Of a stretch of DNA of 64,000 nucleotides, positions 53,127-62,097 are shown in pieces. How positions within the stretch are numbered: the stretch's first letter is position 1; each line of letters starts with the position of its first letter. Position numbers and translations under genes: made by a program. Below the pieces are notes generated by a model. It was not told where the DNA came from and did not search any database. It saw only the letters and a list, made by a program, of their open reading frames with translations. Origin of the DNA: UBA5070 sp035352895 (lineage in GTDB: Bacteria; Fibrobacterota; Fibrobacteria; UBA5070); the NCBI GenBank assembly GCA_035352895.1, contig DAOPYN010000013.1, forward strand, positions 18,314 to 82,313, read 5' to 3'.

Positions 53127-56100
53127 ATGGAACGTCCAAGGCAGATCCATGCCGCTCCGGGTGTGGCATCCGGCCGTGCCGTTTTGACGATTCTTGTCCT
53201 CGTCGGGACGGTGGCCTCGCGGCCCGCGCTCCTGGTGCCCTCCAAAGGCGCCCTGGAAATCTCCATCGGGGACCGGGACCCCTTCACGGATCGGGAAGAT
53301 GGCCTGGTCCGGATTTCCGGGCGCACCATCGTCGTGGCCGCGGGCGCGGCGCCACGGACCGTCTCCTTCGACGATCTGGCCCTTTCCACCGGCACCGGCG
53401 ACACCGTCGCCTCGCGACCCGACTCCCTGCCCCGGCCTCCGGGATCCAGGGTCGTTCCCATCGACCGGGTGGACAGGAATCGGGATGGGATCGTCGACGA
53501 CGACGACGAGATCCGCTTCTGGGTGCGGGGGACCTCCCTGTGGAAACGGGATACCGCTCTCGGTGGATGGATCCGCTCCTTCCACCCCTACGACACCGCA
53601 CGTCGGTACTACCTCCAGACCGCCTCCGCGACGCCCTCGCCGGACCTGGGGCGTGCGCGTGGGGGAAGCTGGGGGCGGACCCATTCCCATGTGGCGTCCC
53701 TGCGATGGGCCGGTCGCCCCGTTTCGCTCCTGGAAAAGAGCCTGGGCGCGGCCGACCCCGCCGATCCGCAGAGCGGGATGGGATGGTACTGGATCCGCTC
53801 CGAGACTCCCCGCGACCTGGCGCTGGACGCGGAAGGGTTCTCGAGCTTCCCCCATCTGGCAGCGGATTCCGCCTGGCTGGTCGTCCAGCAGGCCTCCACT
53901 TCCTTTCCCCAGGTGCCGCAGACTCCGTCGAAGCTGGAGATCCGCGTGAACGGCGCTTCGGGCGTCCTCGCGGGGTCCTCCACCCGCGCCGCCCGTTTCC
54001 GGACCTCCGGTCTGCGCTCGGAGTCCAATTCGGTATCGCTCGTCGGGCTCTCCCAGTTCCATCTCGCGGGCGTTTCGCTGGAATCCCGCCTGGATCCGTC
54101 GTCCCTGGACAGCGTCGTCTTTCCCGCTCCCGCGCTGGGACGGATCGGCGTTCCGGTCCGTCAGGGCAGCGAATGCTGGGTCCTGGAGGAGGGCGTCGCG
54201 GTCCGCCGATGCTCGATCGAAGGTGGACTGCTGCGCGACAGCGTGGAAACGCCGGATACCTGGTTCGCGGTCTTTCCCGGCGATGCATCGTCCCGCCAGG
54301 TCGCGATCGCGCCTTGGCGGGAAGCGACGGTCGCCAACGCGCTTTCCTTGACGGAATCCGCCAAGTCGGTGGACGTGGTGGTGGTGGCCCCGGACGAATT
54401 CCTGCCGGTGGCCCAGGAATACGCGGCCTGGCGTGCCATGGATTGGCAGGTCCGCCGGATGAAGGTGGGCATCCTGAGGGCCGGGGACGTGTGGGCCGGA
54501 TGGTCGGGAGGTTCCATGGATCCTTCCGCGCTGCGCGACGCCCTGCGCTGGGCCAAGCTCCGGTGGGGCGCCACGCACGCGGTGCTCCTGGGCGCGGGCA
54601 CAGCGGATCCTCGCGGCTTGTGGCCCAAGTCTCCGGCGACCCGTCTGCCCCAATGGGAGGACCAGGCGATGGCCACGGACGATTTCTTCACATGGTTTTC
54701 CCGCACGGACCAGGCCCCGGGCATCGCCTTGGGACGGGTTCCAGCCTACGATCTCGGGCAGGCCCGGGCATGGCTGGAGAAGATCAAACGTTTCGAGGAT
54801 CCAGCTCGCGCTTCGTTCGGGCCTTGGCGGAACACGGTGGTGTTCCTGGCCGACGACCAACGTCAGGGATTGAGTCTGGACCTGATCCGCCATTCCGAGC
54901 AGATCCAGGCCATTTCCCGGGAAATCGAGATCCGGAGGCCTTGGGTCCGGTTGCTGAACATCTACGAGAACGCCTACCCGTCCACCGCCCAGGGATTCAA
55001 GCCGGACGTGCGCCGCGATCTGGTTTCGGCGTTGAACGGCGAGGCGTCGGCGTTCGTCTACATGGGCCATGGCAGCCCGGGGATCCTCGCCGACGAAGTC
55101 GTGATGGACGTGCCCTCGTTCCAGCGGGAAGTGCGCAATTCCGATCGTCCCTGGTTCGCGGTCCTGGGCTCCTGTTCGGTGGGACGAAACGACCAGGTCG
55201 GCAACACCGGGCTTCTGGAGAGCTTCGTGGTGTCCGCCGATCGCGGGGCCTACGCGGGGATCGCCGCGACCCGGATCACCACGCCCCTGCTCAACCGCGA
55301 TCTGTTCATCCGCTTCTGGCGTTCCCTCCTGGACCCTTCCCGACCCACCACGCTGGGCGAGGCCTTGCAGACGGCCAAGAAAGCCAGCGAGGCGGTCTAC
55401 AACCAGAACTACACCAACCAATCCCTCTACAACCTCCTGGGGGATCCCGCGGTGGTGCCCTACCCGGGAGGGATCAAGGTCGCGTTGGATTCCATCCCTT
55501 CGGTATTCCAGCCGTTGAGCCATCTGACCCTTTCGGGGACCGGATCCCAGGAGGCCGATCTCCAACTGCGGATGGAACATGCGCTGCCCTTGGTCCGGTT
55601 CGCGGATTCCTCCGTCAGCCAGGACCGCTCGACGTTCCGCGTCACCTCCAAGGTCGTCCAGGAGATCCGTCCTTCTCCGGCCCAGTTCAGCGGCCTGGTG
55701 GTTCCCGGTGGTGCACGGTCGTTTTCCGTCCCCTTCCTTCTGCCGGCGCGGCTTCCCATCGGCGATACGGCCTGGGCCAAGGTCTACGCGTGGAATCCGC
55801 GGACCCGGTCGGACGGCGGAGCGGTCTCGCCTCCGGCGCGGATCGACGGCATGGGCAGTCTGGTACCCGACGATCTGACCGGCCCCAAGATCCGCCTTCG
55901 CCATTGCGATTCCAGCTGGGGTGGCGGAATTTCCTTCGGGAGCGTGGCGAAGCTTCCCCTGCCGGTCTGTCTGGACGCGTTTCTGGAGGATTCTTCGGGC
56001 ATTTCCTCCAGTCTGGGGCCTGACGAAGGCGTGGTGTTCTCCTTGCCCGGAATCCGCGAGGCTTGGCATCCACCGCTGGTGATCGGCAATTCCCTGAAAT

Positions 56101-56588
56101 CGGTTTCGGCGCGTTTGGAGTTGGATTCGTCGATCATCCCGCCGGGGGGACGTTATTCCTTCCGGGTTGGGGCCGCCGATCTGATGGGCAACATCTCCAC
56201 GGCGGACGTGATCCTGGAGCCGCTCCAGCGGGGCGATTACGCCGTCTACGACCTGTACGCCTGGCCCAACCCCGTGCGGGACGACGGGGGAGTCCACTTC
56301 GGCTTCAAGGTGGCCAGCGAACCGGATTCCACGGGAGGCATCGATACCCGGGTGGAAGCGTCCATCCGCATCCACACCGTCACGGGGAAACTCGTACGGG
56401 TGATCAAGACGGAATTGACCACATCCACGCGTCCCCGGCCCAGGGCGGACTGGGATCTGCGTGATGCGTTCGGGCAGCCGCTGGCCAACGGGATGTACCC
56501 CTACACGGCGATCCTGCGGATTCCCGAGCCCTTCGGCACGCGCGTGAAGGAATTGAAGCGACGAGGAGTCCTGGTCATCTCCCGATGA
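53127..56588 (+). CDS. Gingipain-like C25 peptidase, short paralog
   Basis: 1153 aa. A signal segment (AVLTILVLVGTVAS), then an N-terminal region with a calcium-loop-like DRNRDGIVDDDDEIRF, and the C25 catalytic domain (about 430-790) with H648 in MGHGSPG and C683 in LGSCSVGR. It ends with a FlgD-like/Ig domain (about 1045-1153: YAWPNPVRDDGG, HTVTGKLVRV, GMYPYTAIL). Compared with the next gene it lacks about 200 N-terminal residues that would form a propeptide. PorU, the type IX sortase, is a C25 member. Start 53127 is chosen because TAGCTT lies 7 nt upstream and it gives a signal peptide; ATG 53076 is possible. Confidence 0.83.
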   Translation: MERPRQIHAAPGVASGRAVLTILVLVGTVASRPALLVPSKGALEISIGDRDPFTDREDGLVRISGRTIVVAAGAAPRTVSFDDLALSTGTGDTVASRPDSLPRPPGSRVVPIDRVDRNRDGIVDDDDEIRFWVRGTSLWKRDTALGGWIRSFHPYDTARRYYLQTASATPSPDLGRARGGSWGRTHSHVASLRWAGRPVSLLEKSLGAADPADPQSGMGWYWIRSETPRDLALDAEGFSSFPHLAADSAWLVVQQASTSFPQVPQTPSKLEIRVNGASGVLAGSSTRAARFRTSGLRSESNSVSLVGLSQFHLAGVSLESRLDPSSLDSVVFPAPALGRIGVPVRQGSECWVLEEGVAVRRCSIEGGLLRDSVETPDTWFAVFPGDASSRQVAIAPWREATVANALSLTESAKSVDVVVVAPDEFLPVAQEYAAWRAMDWQVRRMKVGILRAGDVWAGWSGGSMDPSALRDALRWAKLRWGATHAVLLGAGTADPRGLWPKSPATRLPQWEDQAMATDDFFTWFSRTDQAPGIALGRVPAYDLGQARAWLEKIKRFEDPARASFGPWRNTVVFLADDQRQGLSLDLIRHSEQIQAISREIEIRRPWVRLLNIYENAYPSTAQGFKPDVRRDLVSALNGEASAFVYMGHGSPGILADEVVMDVPSFQREVRNSDRPWFAVLGSCSVGRNDQVGNTGLLESFVVSADRGAYAGIAATRITTPLLNRDLFIRFWRSLLDPSRPTTLGEALQTAKKASEAVYNQNYTNQSLYNLLGDPAVVPYPGGIKVALDSIPSVFQPLSHLTLSGTGSQEADLQLRMEHALPLVRFADSSVSQDRSTFRVTSKVVQEIRPSPAQFSGLVVPGGARSFSVPFLLPARLPIGDTAWAKVYAWNPRTRSDGGAVSPPARIDGMGSLVPDDLTGPKIRLRHCDSSWGGGISFGSVAKLPLPVCLDAFLEDSSGISSSLGPDEGVVFSLPGIREAWHPPLVIGNSLKSVSARLELDSSIIPPGGRYSFRVGAADLMGNISTADVILEPLQRGDYAVYDLYAWPNPVRDDGGVHFGFKVASEPDSTGGIDTRVEASIRIHTVTGKLVRVIKTELTTSTRPRPRADWDLRDAFGQPLANGMYPYTAILRIPEPFGTRVKELKRRGVLVISR

Positions 56589-56653
56589 CGGTTCCGCATT
56601 CCCCCTGATATCCGGACGGAGGGCGATCCGAGGGGCGATGTCTACTTTGCTGG

Positions 56654-59600
56654 ATGATGCGCATCCTTCCTTTTCTCTTCCTGATCGCCGTCCAGCTTGC
56701 CGCGTCGCCCCTCAAGGTCCTCACCGATCGGGTGGGCCTGTGGGAGGCGGAATGGATCGATTCGAGCTATTCGAGTGTCTCGACGGATTCCGGTCGGTTC
56801 TTCGTCCGGTCGGCGGCATCCGTCTCCGACCATCCAGGGGATCTGGCGGCGCCACGGCTGCTCCTGACCCTGGCCATGCCGCTGGAAGGCGAGTGGAGCC
56901 TGGAAATTTCCGATCGCGAACAGATCCGCCTGGCTCCCTTGGCCTGGAAACGGGTCGATTCCCTGGATTCCCGAGGAGTCCGCCATGTCGTGGCGCCCCG
57001 CACGCCCCCCGATCGCGAGATCACGAAAACCGGGGGGATGCGCCTTCTGCGATTGGATCTTCCCCTCTCGTTCTTGCAGTCCGACGGATCTTTGGCATGC
57101 CGTAGCCGTCTGCGCCTGCGCCTGACCACCACGGGGCCGGCCCGTCCCCGGTTGGGAACCACCTGGGAACGGCTGGTGGCCAATCCGGGTTCCCTCCAGC
57201 GGCTGATGGCCTCCTCCGCCCGGCTCCATGCCAGGGGCGACCGCCTACCCGACGAGAACACCGTGGTGATCACCGTGGGGGATCGCGATCCCTTTTCGGA
57301 GTCGGAAGACGGAGTGGTGCGGATCTCGGGCCAGTCCCTCTACAGCCTGAGTTCTTCGGCTCCCCGTTCTCTCTCCTTTTCCCACTTGGCTCTCCTGTCC
57401 ACCGACGGCGACACCCTTCGTCTGGCCAACGACAGCCTTCCACCGGCTCCTGGGCTTCGTCTGCTGCCCTTCGAACGGACCGACAGGAATCGGGACGGAA
57501 TCGTGGACAGCGACGACGAGATCCGGTTCTGGGCCCATGGAACGGGGGTCTGGAAGTGGAACGAGGAGATCCGGGGAATGCAGATCTCCCACCACCCATA
57601 CGACTTGCAGCGCAAGTATTTCCTGAAGCTCCAGTCCAACGACTCCTCCCCCGAGCCGGCCCAGCCCCGGGTGGTGGCCAATCCGCGGCACGTGTCCGGG
57701 GTGTCGCAGTTCCAATGGTTGGGCAAGCCCGACCGCCTGCTCGAACCCAACCTCAGCTCCAACGACGCCGACGACCTCGAATCCGGAAAGGGATGGTACT
57801 GGGCGAACCTGCGCAAGCAACGCACCGCTTCCCTGGACAGCATGGGCCTTCCCCCCCTGCCGTCGTTGGCTTCCGACACGGGCTACCTCACGATCCACGG
57901 AGCCTCCAGCTATGGTTCCCGCTCTTCGGTCGCCGATCTCGTGGTGGAACGGACCGGGGTGGCGGCTCCTTCCATGGGTGGGTACGAGATGGCCAGATTC
58001 CGTCTGACGGGGCTCTCCGCCGGGAAGTCGGGGATCCTGCTGCGGGACGTGCAGGATCTGCTCCTGGCGGGGGTCACGCTGGAAACGACGCGGTCGGCCA
58101 AGGCGATGGACAGCGTCCTGTTTCCCGCGCCAGCCTCTGGAGCGATCGCGGTGGAGGTCAGGGATGGCCGGACCTGCTGGGTGTTGGAGGATGGCGCCCT
58201 GGTTCGTCGGTGTACCATCCAAGGCGGTGTCCTGCGGGACAGCGTCACCCATCCCAACACCTGGTATGCGGTCTTTCCCGCCCAACCGGGCTTCGCGAGC
58301 CTTTCGATGGGCATGTGGAGAGCGGCGGGGAGTCGCTACGCGATCTCGGATCTGGGAACCTCCGCGAAGTTCGACGTGGTGGTGGTGACCCCGGACGAAT
58401 TCCTCCCGGTGGCCGAAGACTACGCCGCGTGGCGGGAGAACCCTCTCCAGGTGCGCCCCATGAAGGTGGGAATCCTCCGCACTCGCGACATCTACGCGGG
58501 ATGGTCTGGCGGCTCGCAGGATCCCGTGGCCATCCGCAACGCGTTGCGTTGGGCCGCCAGCCGCTGGGGGACCTCCCACGCGGTGCTTCTGGGAGCGGGT
58601 TCGGTGGATGCACGTGGGTTGTGGCCCTCCACCCGGACCAACTGGATCCCGCAATGGGAAGACCATCAGATCGCGACCGACGACATGTTCGGATGGTTCG
58701 ACGAAGGGGAGCCGGTCCTGCGCTCGATCCTGGGAATCGGGATCGGACGGGTGACCGCGACGAACCTGGCCGAGGCCAACGCCTGGCTCGCCAAGGTGAA
58801 GGCGTTCGAGGATCCGTCCCGGTCCACCTGGGGCAGCTGGCGCAATTCCCTGGTGCTGTTGGCCGACGACCAGTACCAGTCCTTGAAGACCGACAACATG
58901 AGGCACTCCGAACAGATCGAGGAGATGTCACAGAAGATCAAGGAGCAGCGGCCCTGGACGCGCCAGGTGAAGATCTTCCAGAACTCCTACCCTCGCACGG
59001 CCAACTTCACCAAGCCCGACGTGCGCCGCGATCTGGTGCGGCAGCTCAACGAGGGTGTGGTGGGCTTCTGTTTCATCGGACACGGCTCCGATGCCATCCT
59101 CACCGACGAGATCGTGATGGACGAGGCGACCTTCCGGTCGTCGGTGGTCAATCCCGACCGTCCCTGGTTCTTCTTCGCCGGATCGTGCTCCGTGGGACGC
59201 AACGACCGCACCGGTTCCATGGGGTTGGCCGCCCTCTTCGTCAACGAGCCCGGAAAGGGTGCCTTCGCTTCCATCGCGGGAACCCGTGCGACACTTTCCG
59301 ACAACAACGGGATTTTCGGGAACGAACTCATGGTGGGGTTGATGGACTCCGCGCGGCGTGGCCAGACCCTGGCCGAAGCCATGATGTACGCCAAGCTCAA
59401 CGGACGCAGCGGAACCTTGGGTGGCTACCGCAATTCCGACCTCTACAACCTCCTGGGCGATCCGGCCCTGGTGGTGTTTCCCGGCGGATTGGACGTGCGC
59501 TTGGATTCCCTGCCGGACACCCTGTCCCAGCTCCAGCGGCTGACCATCCGCGGATCGGTCTCCAGCGAGGCGTCCTCCCAGGTCCGGTTGGACCATCCGC

Positions 59601-60562
59601 TCTCGCCCATCACCTTCACCGAGGTGATCAACCAGACGGTCACGGCCTCCGACCAGCAGATCGTGGGGGTTTCCCTTCCCACGCCCCAGACGTCCTTTTC
59701 CGCGTCCTTCCTGCTTCCGGCCAAACTGCCCATCGGGGATTCGGCGAACGTGAAGGTGTACGCCTGGGATCCCAAGACGCGTCGTGACGGCGGCCTGGTC
59801 TCGCGTTCGCGCCTGATCTACGGCACGGGCAACGAGATCCCCGACGACGTCCAGGGGCCCCGGATCGGGATCCGTCCCTGCGATTCGGCCTGGACCGGGG
59901 GCATCGAATTCGGGAAGGTGGCCAGGATCCCGCTTCCGTTCTGCATGGAGGTGCAGCTGGAAGACTCCTCGGGCATCTCCACGGACCTGGGTCCGGACGA
60001 AGGGGTCCTGTTCTCGATTCCGGGAGTTTCCGAACCCTGGCATCCGGAGATCAACCAGGGCGAGGGTTTCCAGGTGGCCACGGCGCGATTGAGCCTGGAT
60101 TCCAGCCTGGTGGAGCCCGGCAAGACGTACACCTTCCGGGTGGGCGCCCGCGACCTGATGGGGAACCTTTCGCGTGCGGACCTCCGGTTGGAGCCCCAGG
60201 TCCGAGGCGAGTACAGTCTCTACGAGCTCTACGCGAGTCCCAATCCGGTCCGCGACGACGGAGGGGTCTCGTTCCGTTTCAAGATCGCCAGCGAGCCCGA
60301 CAGCACGGGAGGGACGGACACGCGGATCGAATCGGCGATCCGGATCCACACAGTGACGGGGAAGCTGGTGCGGATCCTGCGCACGGATCTGTCCAGGCCC
60401 GCACTGCCGCGTCCGCGCGCCGACTGGGACCTTCGCGACGCCTACGGGATCCCGGTGGCCAACGGGATCTATCCGTACACCATCACGCTGCGGATCCCGG
60501 ATCCCGCCCAGACGGGCACCAGGGAACTGTTGCAAAGGGGAATCATCGTCGTGGCCAGGTGA
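56654..60562 (+). CDS. Gingipain-like C25 peptidase (PorU-like)
   Basis: 1302 aa. Signal peptide MMRILPFLFLIAVQLAAS; an N-terminal beta-rich region (about 20-205) like PorU/gingipain propeptides; the DRNRDGIVDSDDEIRFW loop (about 277-293); the C25 catalytic domain with H810 in IGHGSDA and C845 in AGSCSVGR; and a C-terminal FlgD-like domain (YASPNPVRDDGG...ANGIYPYTI). Over the shared part it is roughly half identical by eye to the upstream gene, a tandem duplication. If it is PorU it would cleave C-terminal sorting domains on the cell surface; other type IX genes are not in the window. Confidence 0.85.
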   Translation: MMRILPFLFLIAVQLAASPLKVLTDRVGLWEAEWIDSSYSSVSTDSGRFFVRSAASVSDHPGDLAAPRLLLTLAMPLEGEWSLEISDREQIRLAPLAWKRVDSLDSRGVRHVVAPRTPPDREITKTGGMRLLRLDLPLSFLQSDGSLACRSRLRLRLTTTGPARPRLGTTWERLVANPGSLQRLMASSARLHARGDRLPDENTVVITVGDRDPFSESEDGVVRISGQSLYSLSSSAPRSLSFSHLALLSTDGDTLRLANDSLPPAPGLRLLPFERTDRNRDGIVDSDDEIRFWAHGTGVWKWNEEIRGMQISHHPYDLQRKYFLKLQSNDSSPEPAQPRVVANPRHVSGVSQFQWLGKPDRLLEPNLSSNDADDLESGKGWYWANLRKQRTASLDSMGLPPLPSLASDTGYLTIHGASSYGSRSSVADLVVERTGVAAPSMGGYEMARFRLTGLSAGKSGILLRDVQDLLLAGVTLETTRSAKAMDSVLFPAPASGAIAVEVRDGRTCWVLEDGALVRRCTIQGGVLRDSVTHPNTWYAVFPAQPGFASLSMGMWRAAGSRYAISDLGTSAKFDVVVVTPDEFLPVAEDYAAWRENPLQVRPMKVGILRTRDIYAGWSGGSQDPVAIRNALRWAASRWGTSHAVLLGAGSVDARGLWPSTRTNWIPQWEDHQIATDDMFGWFDEGEPVLRSILGIGIGRVTATNLAEANAWLAKVKAFEDPSRSTWGSWRNSLVLLADDQYQSLKTDNMRHSEQIEEMSQKIKEQRPWTRQVKIFQNSYPRTANFTKPDVRRDLVRQLNEGVVGFCFIGHGSDAILTDEIVMDEATFRSSVVNPDRPWFFFAGSCSVGRNDRTGSMGLAALFVNEPGKGAFASIAGTRATLSDNNGIFGNELMVGLMDSARRGQTLAEAMMYAKLNGRSGTLGGYRNSDLYNLLGDPALVVFPGGLDVRLDSLPDTLSQLQRLTIRGSVSSEASSQVRLDHPLSPITFTEVINQTVTASDQQIVGVSLPTPQTSFSASFLLPAKLPIGDSANVKVYAWDPKTRRDGGLVSRSRLIYGTGNEIPDDVQGPRIGIRPCDSAWTGGIEFGKVARIPLPFCMEVQLEDSSGISTDLGPDEGVLFSIPGVSEPWHPEINQGEGFQVATARLSLDSSLVEPGKTYTFRVGARDLMGNLSRADLRLEPQVRGEYSLYELYASPNPVRDDGGVSFRFKIASEPDSTGGTDTRIESAIRIHTVTGKLVRILRTDLSRPALPRPRADWDLRDAYGIPVANGIYPYTITLRIPDPAQTGTRELLQRGIIVVAR

Positions 60563-60583
60563 GTTGCTCCCGGGCGGGGGGTG

Positions 60584-61051
60584 TCAGGCGACCAGATCCA
60601 CGTTGGCTCCTGTGGGGGCTGCCGGAGAATACCCGCCCGATCGACGACTGGATGCTCCCGTGGATGTTGCTTGCATCTGCTGTCGGGCCTGGTGCTCGGC
60701 TTGCGCGGCCTTCTGGGCCACCTTGAGGTCCTGGGGGCTGGGGTCGGCGGGAGCCAAGGCGGCGCGGTGCGCGGTCTGGGCCTTCCTGAGGGATTCCTCC
60801 GGAGTCCGTCCACCCGAGACCTTGATCGAGACCTCGCCGGAGACCGCGTAGGGCTTCCCGTCGGGGCCCACCTTCGTCTCCAACCGCATCCCACCTTGGG
60901 CGGAATCGCCAGCGGCGGAGAGGTGCGCCTGCTCGTGGGCCCTGACCTTGCGGTCGGTCTCCTTCATGCGGCGCAGGGCATCTCGGTCGTCGTCGGAGAG
61001 CGACGGCGAGGTCGCCGAACCGATTCTGGAGAATCCACCGACGCCTTCCAT
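60584..61051 (-). CDS. SprA-related family putative metalloprotease
   Basis: 155 aa, no signal peptide. VRAHEQAHLSAAGD contains HEQAH, a HExxH zinc site, followed by GPDGKPYAVSGEVSI: together the hallmark of the SprA-related (CJM1_0395-like) family. The C-terminal third is Ala/Gln-rich. Despite the family name it is unrelated to the type IX translocon SprA. The ATG has TAGATT 6 nt upstream on its strand and no Shine-Dalgarno. Convergent with the C25 gene (21 bp between the stops). Confidence 0.78.
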   Translation of the reverse strand: MEGVGGFSRIGSATSPSLSDDDRDALRRMKETDRKVRAHEQAHLSAAGDSAQGGMRLETKVGPDGKPYAVSGEVSIKVSGGRTPEESLRKAQTAHRAALAPADPSPQDLKVAQKAAQAEHQARQQMQATSTGASSRRSGGYSPAAPTGANVDLVA

Positions 61052-61142
61052 GGTTGGAATCTACCACTCCAATCGACTGGCGCAAAAGAGGAGGTCGACC
61101 TATACTTTCCGATCTCCACACTTTTCATCCCGAGGGAGACCG

Positions 61143-61922
61143 ATGAACGTTCGATCGATGACCAAAATTCTCGCCCTTGCCGCTTCCTTCGGGTTCGCTG
61201 GCGCTTTGGACAACCTGCAAGGTCCGTGGGGGGAGCTTCTTTCCGCCCACGTCAAGGGCGATCGGGTCGACTACGCCGGGGTGCTGAAGGAAAAGGCCAA
61301 GCTGGAGGCCTACTTCAAGTCGGTGGGCGAGATCGACTCCAACGTGGTCAAATCCGCCTCCAAGGAGGAGCGTACCGCATTCTACATCAACGTGTTCAAT
61401 GCGGGCGTCTTCGATCTGATCCTCAAGAATCCCTCCAAGGGGTCGTTCTTCCAGATGCCCGGCGAGGTTTCCAACGCCAAGTCGTTCTTCGTGGCGGCCG
61501 AGTCCCTCTCCCTCAACGACGTCCTGCGCAAGAAGATCTTCGAGCCCACCCAGGATCCTCGCTACTGGGCACTGATCTGCGACGGTTCCATGTCCTCGGC
61601 GGCCATCTACGGCCAGCCCTTCACATCCTCCAACGTCGAGAGCCTGGCCGACGAGCGCATGCGCCTTTGGCTTTCCGATACGACACGCAACAAGATCCGT
61701 CCCAACAAGATCGAGCTGTCCCAGATCCCGTTCGACGATTTCCGCGGCAAGGTGGAATTCCGGAGCTACCCCGGAAAGATTCCCGGTCTGATCAAGAAGT
61801 TCGGACCTGATGGCGCCGACGCGGAGAAGAACCGGCCCACGTATTTCTACAACGCCCAGAAGAACTCCATCCAGGTGGCCGCGCCCGCCAAGGGCAAGGG
61901 CGGCAAGGGCAAGAGGAAGTAG
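61143..61922 (+). CDS. DUF547 exported protein
   Basis: 259 aa. Signal peptide (ILALAASFGFAGA), then a DUF547 domain: HVKGDRVDYAGVLKE, RTAFYINVFNAGVFDLIL, SLNDVLRKKIFE and YWALICDGSMSSAAI. The last segment aligns with the family's HFALNCGAxSCP motif but replaces the usual His and Cys residues, so any activity may be lost. Basic tail KGKGGKGKRK. ATG 61143 follows GGGAG; TATACT at 61101 is the probable -10. A terminator follows. Confidence 0.82.
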   Translation: MNVRSMTKILALAASFGFAGALDNLQGPWGELLSAHVKGDRVDYAGVLKEKAKLEAYFKSVGEIDSNVVKSASKEERTAFYINVFNAGVFDLILKNPSKGSFFQMPGEVSNAKSFFVAAESLSLNDVLRKKIFEPTQDPRYWALICDGSMSSAAIYGQPFTSSNVESLADERMRLWLSDTTRNKIRPNKIELSQIPFDDFRGKVEFRSYPGKIPGLIKKFGPDGADAEKNRPTYFYNAQKNSIQVAAPAKGKGGKGKRK

Positions 61923-61966
61923 GCTGCGCGCGCTTTCCGCGCGGAATTTCTGCGATGCATCTCGCG

Positions 61967-61999
61967 AAGGCGCCCCTCCGGGCGCCTTTCCCGTTTTTT
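61967..61999 (+). terminator. Intrinsic terminator after DUF547 gene
   Basis: Stem GGCGCCC/GGGCGCC (61969-61975 with 61980-61986) with a CTCC loop, followed by TTTCCCGTTTTTT. Confidence 0.85.
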
Positions 62000-62097
62000 G
62001 GGGATTTGCACGGGGATTCCCGACTTTGCCGAGGTGATGGGAGGACGCGGAGGGCCCACCGTTCTATCTTACCGTCGAAGAATCGAAGGAGCGTTCC

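Noticed and set aside
52521..56375. 1284-codon minus-strand open frame
   Set aside because: Antisense to sppA and the first C25 gene; the His/Gly/Arg-rich translation is typical of a shadow frame.
60584..61051. SprA-related gene as the type IX translocon SprA
   Set aside because: The protein is only 155 aa with a HExxH site; the translocon is over 2000 aa. The shared name is coincidental.
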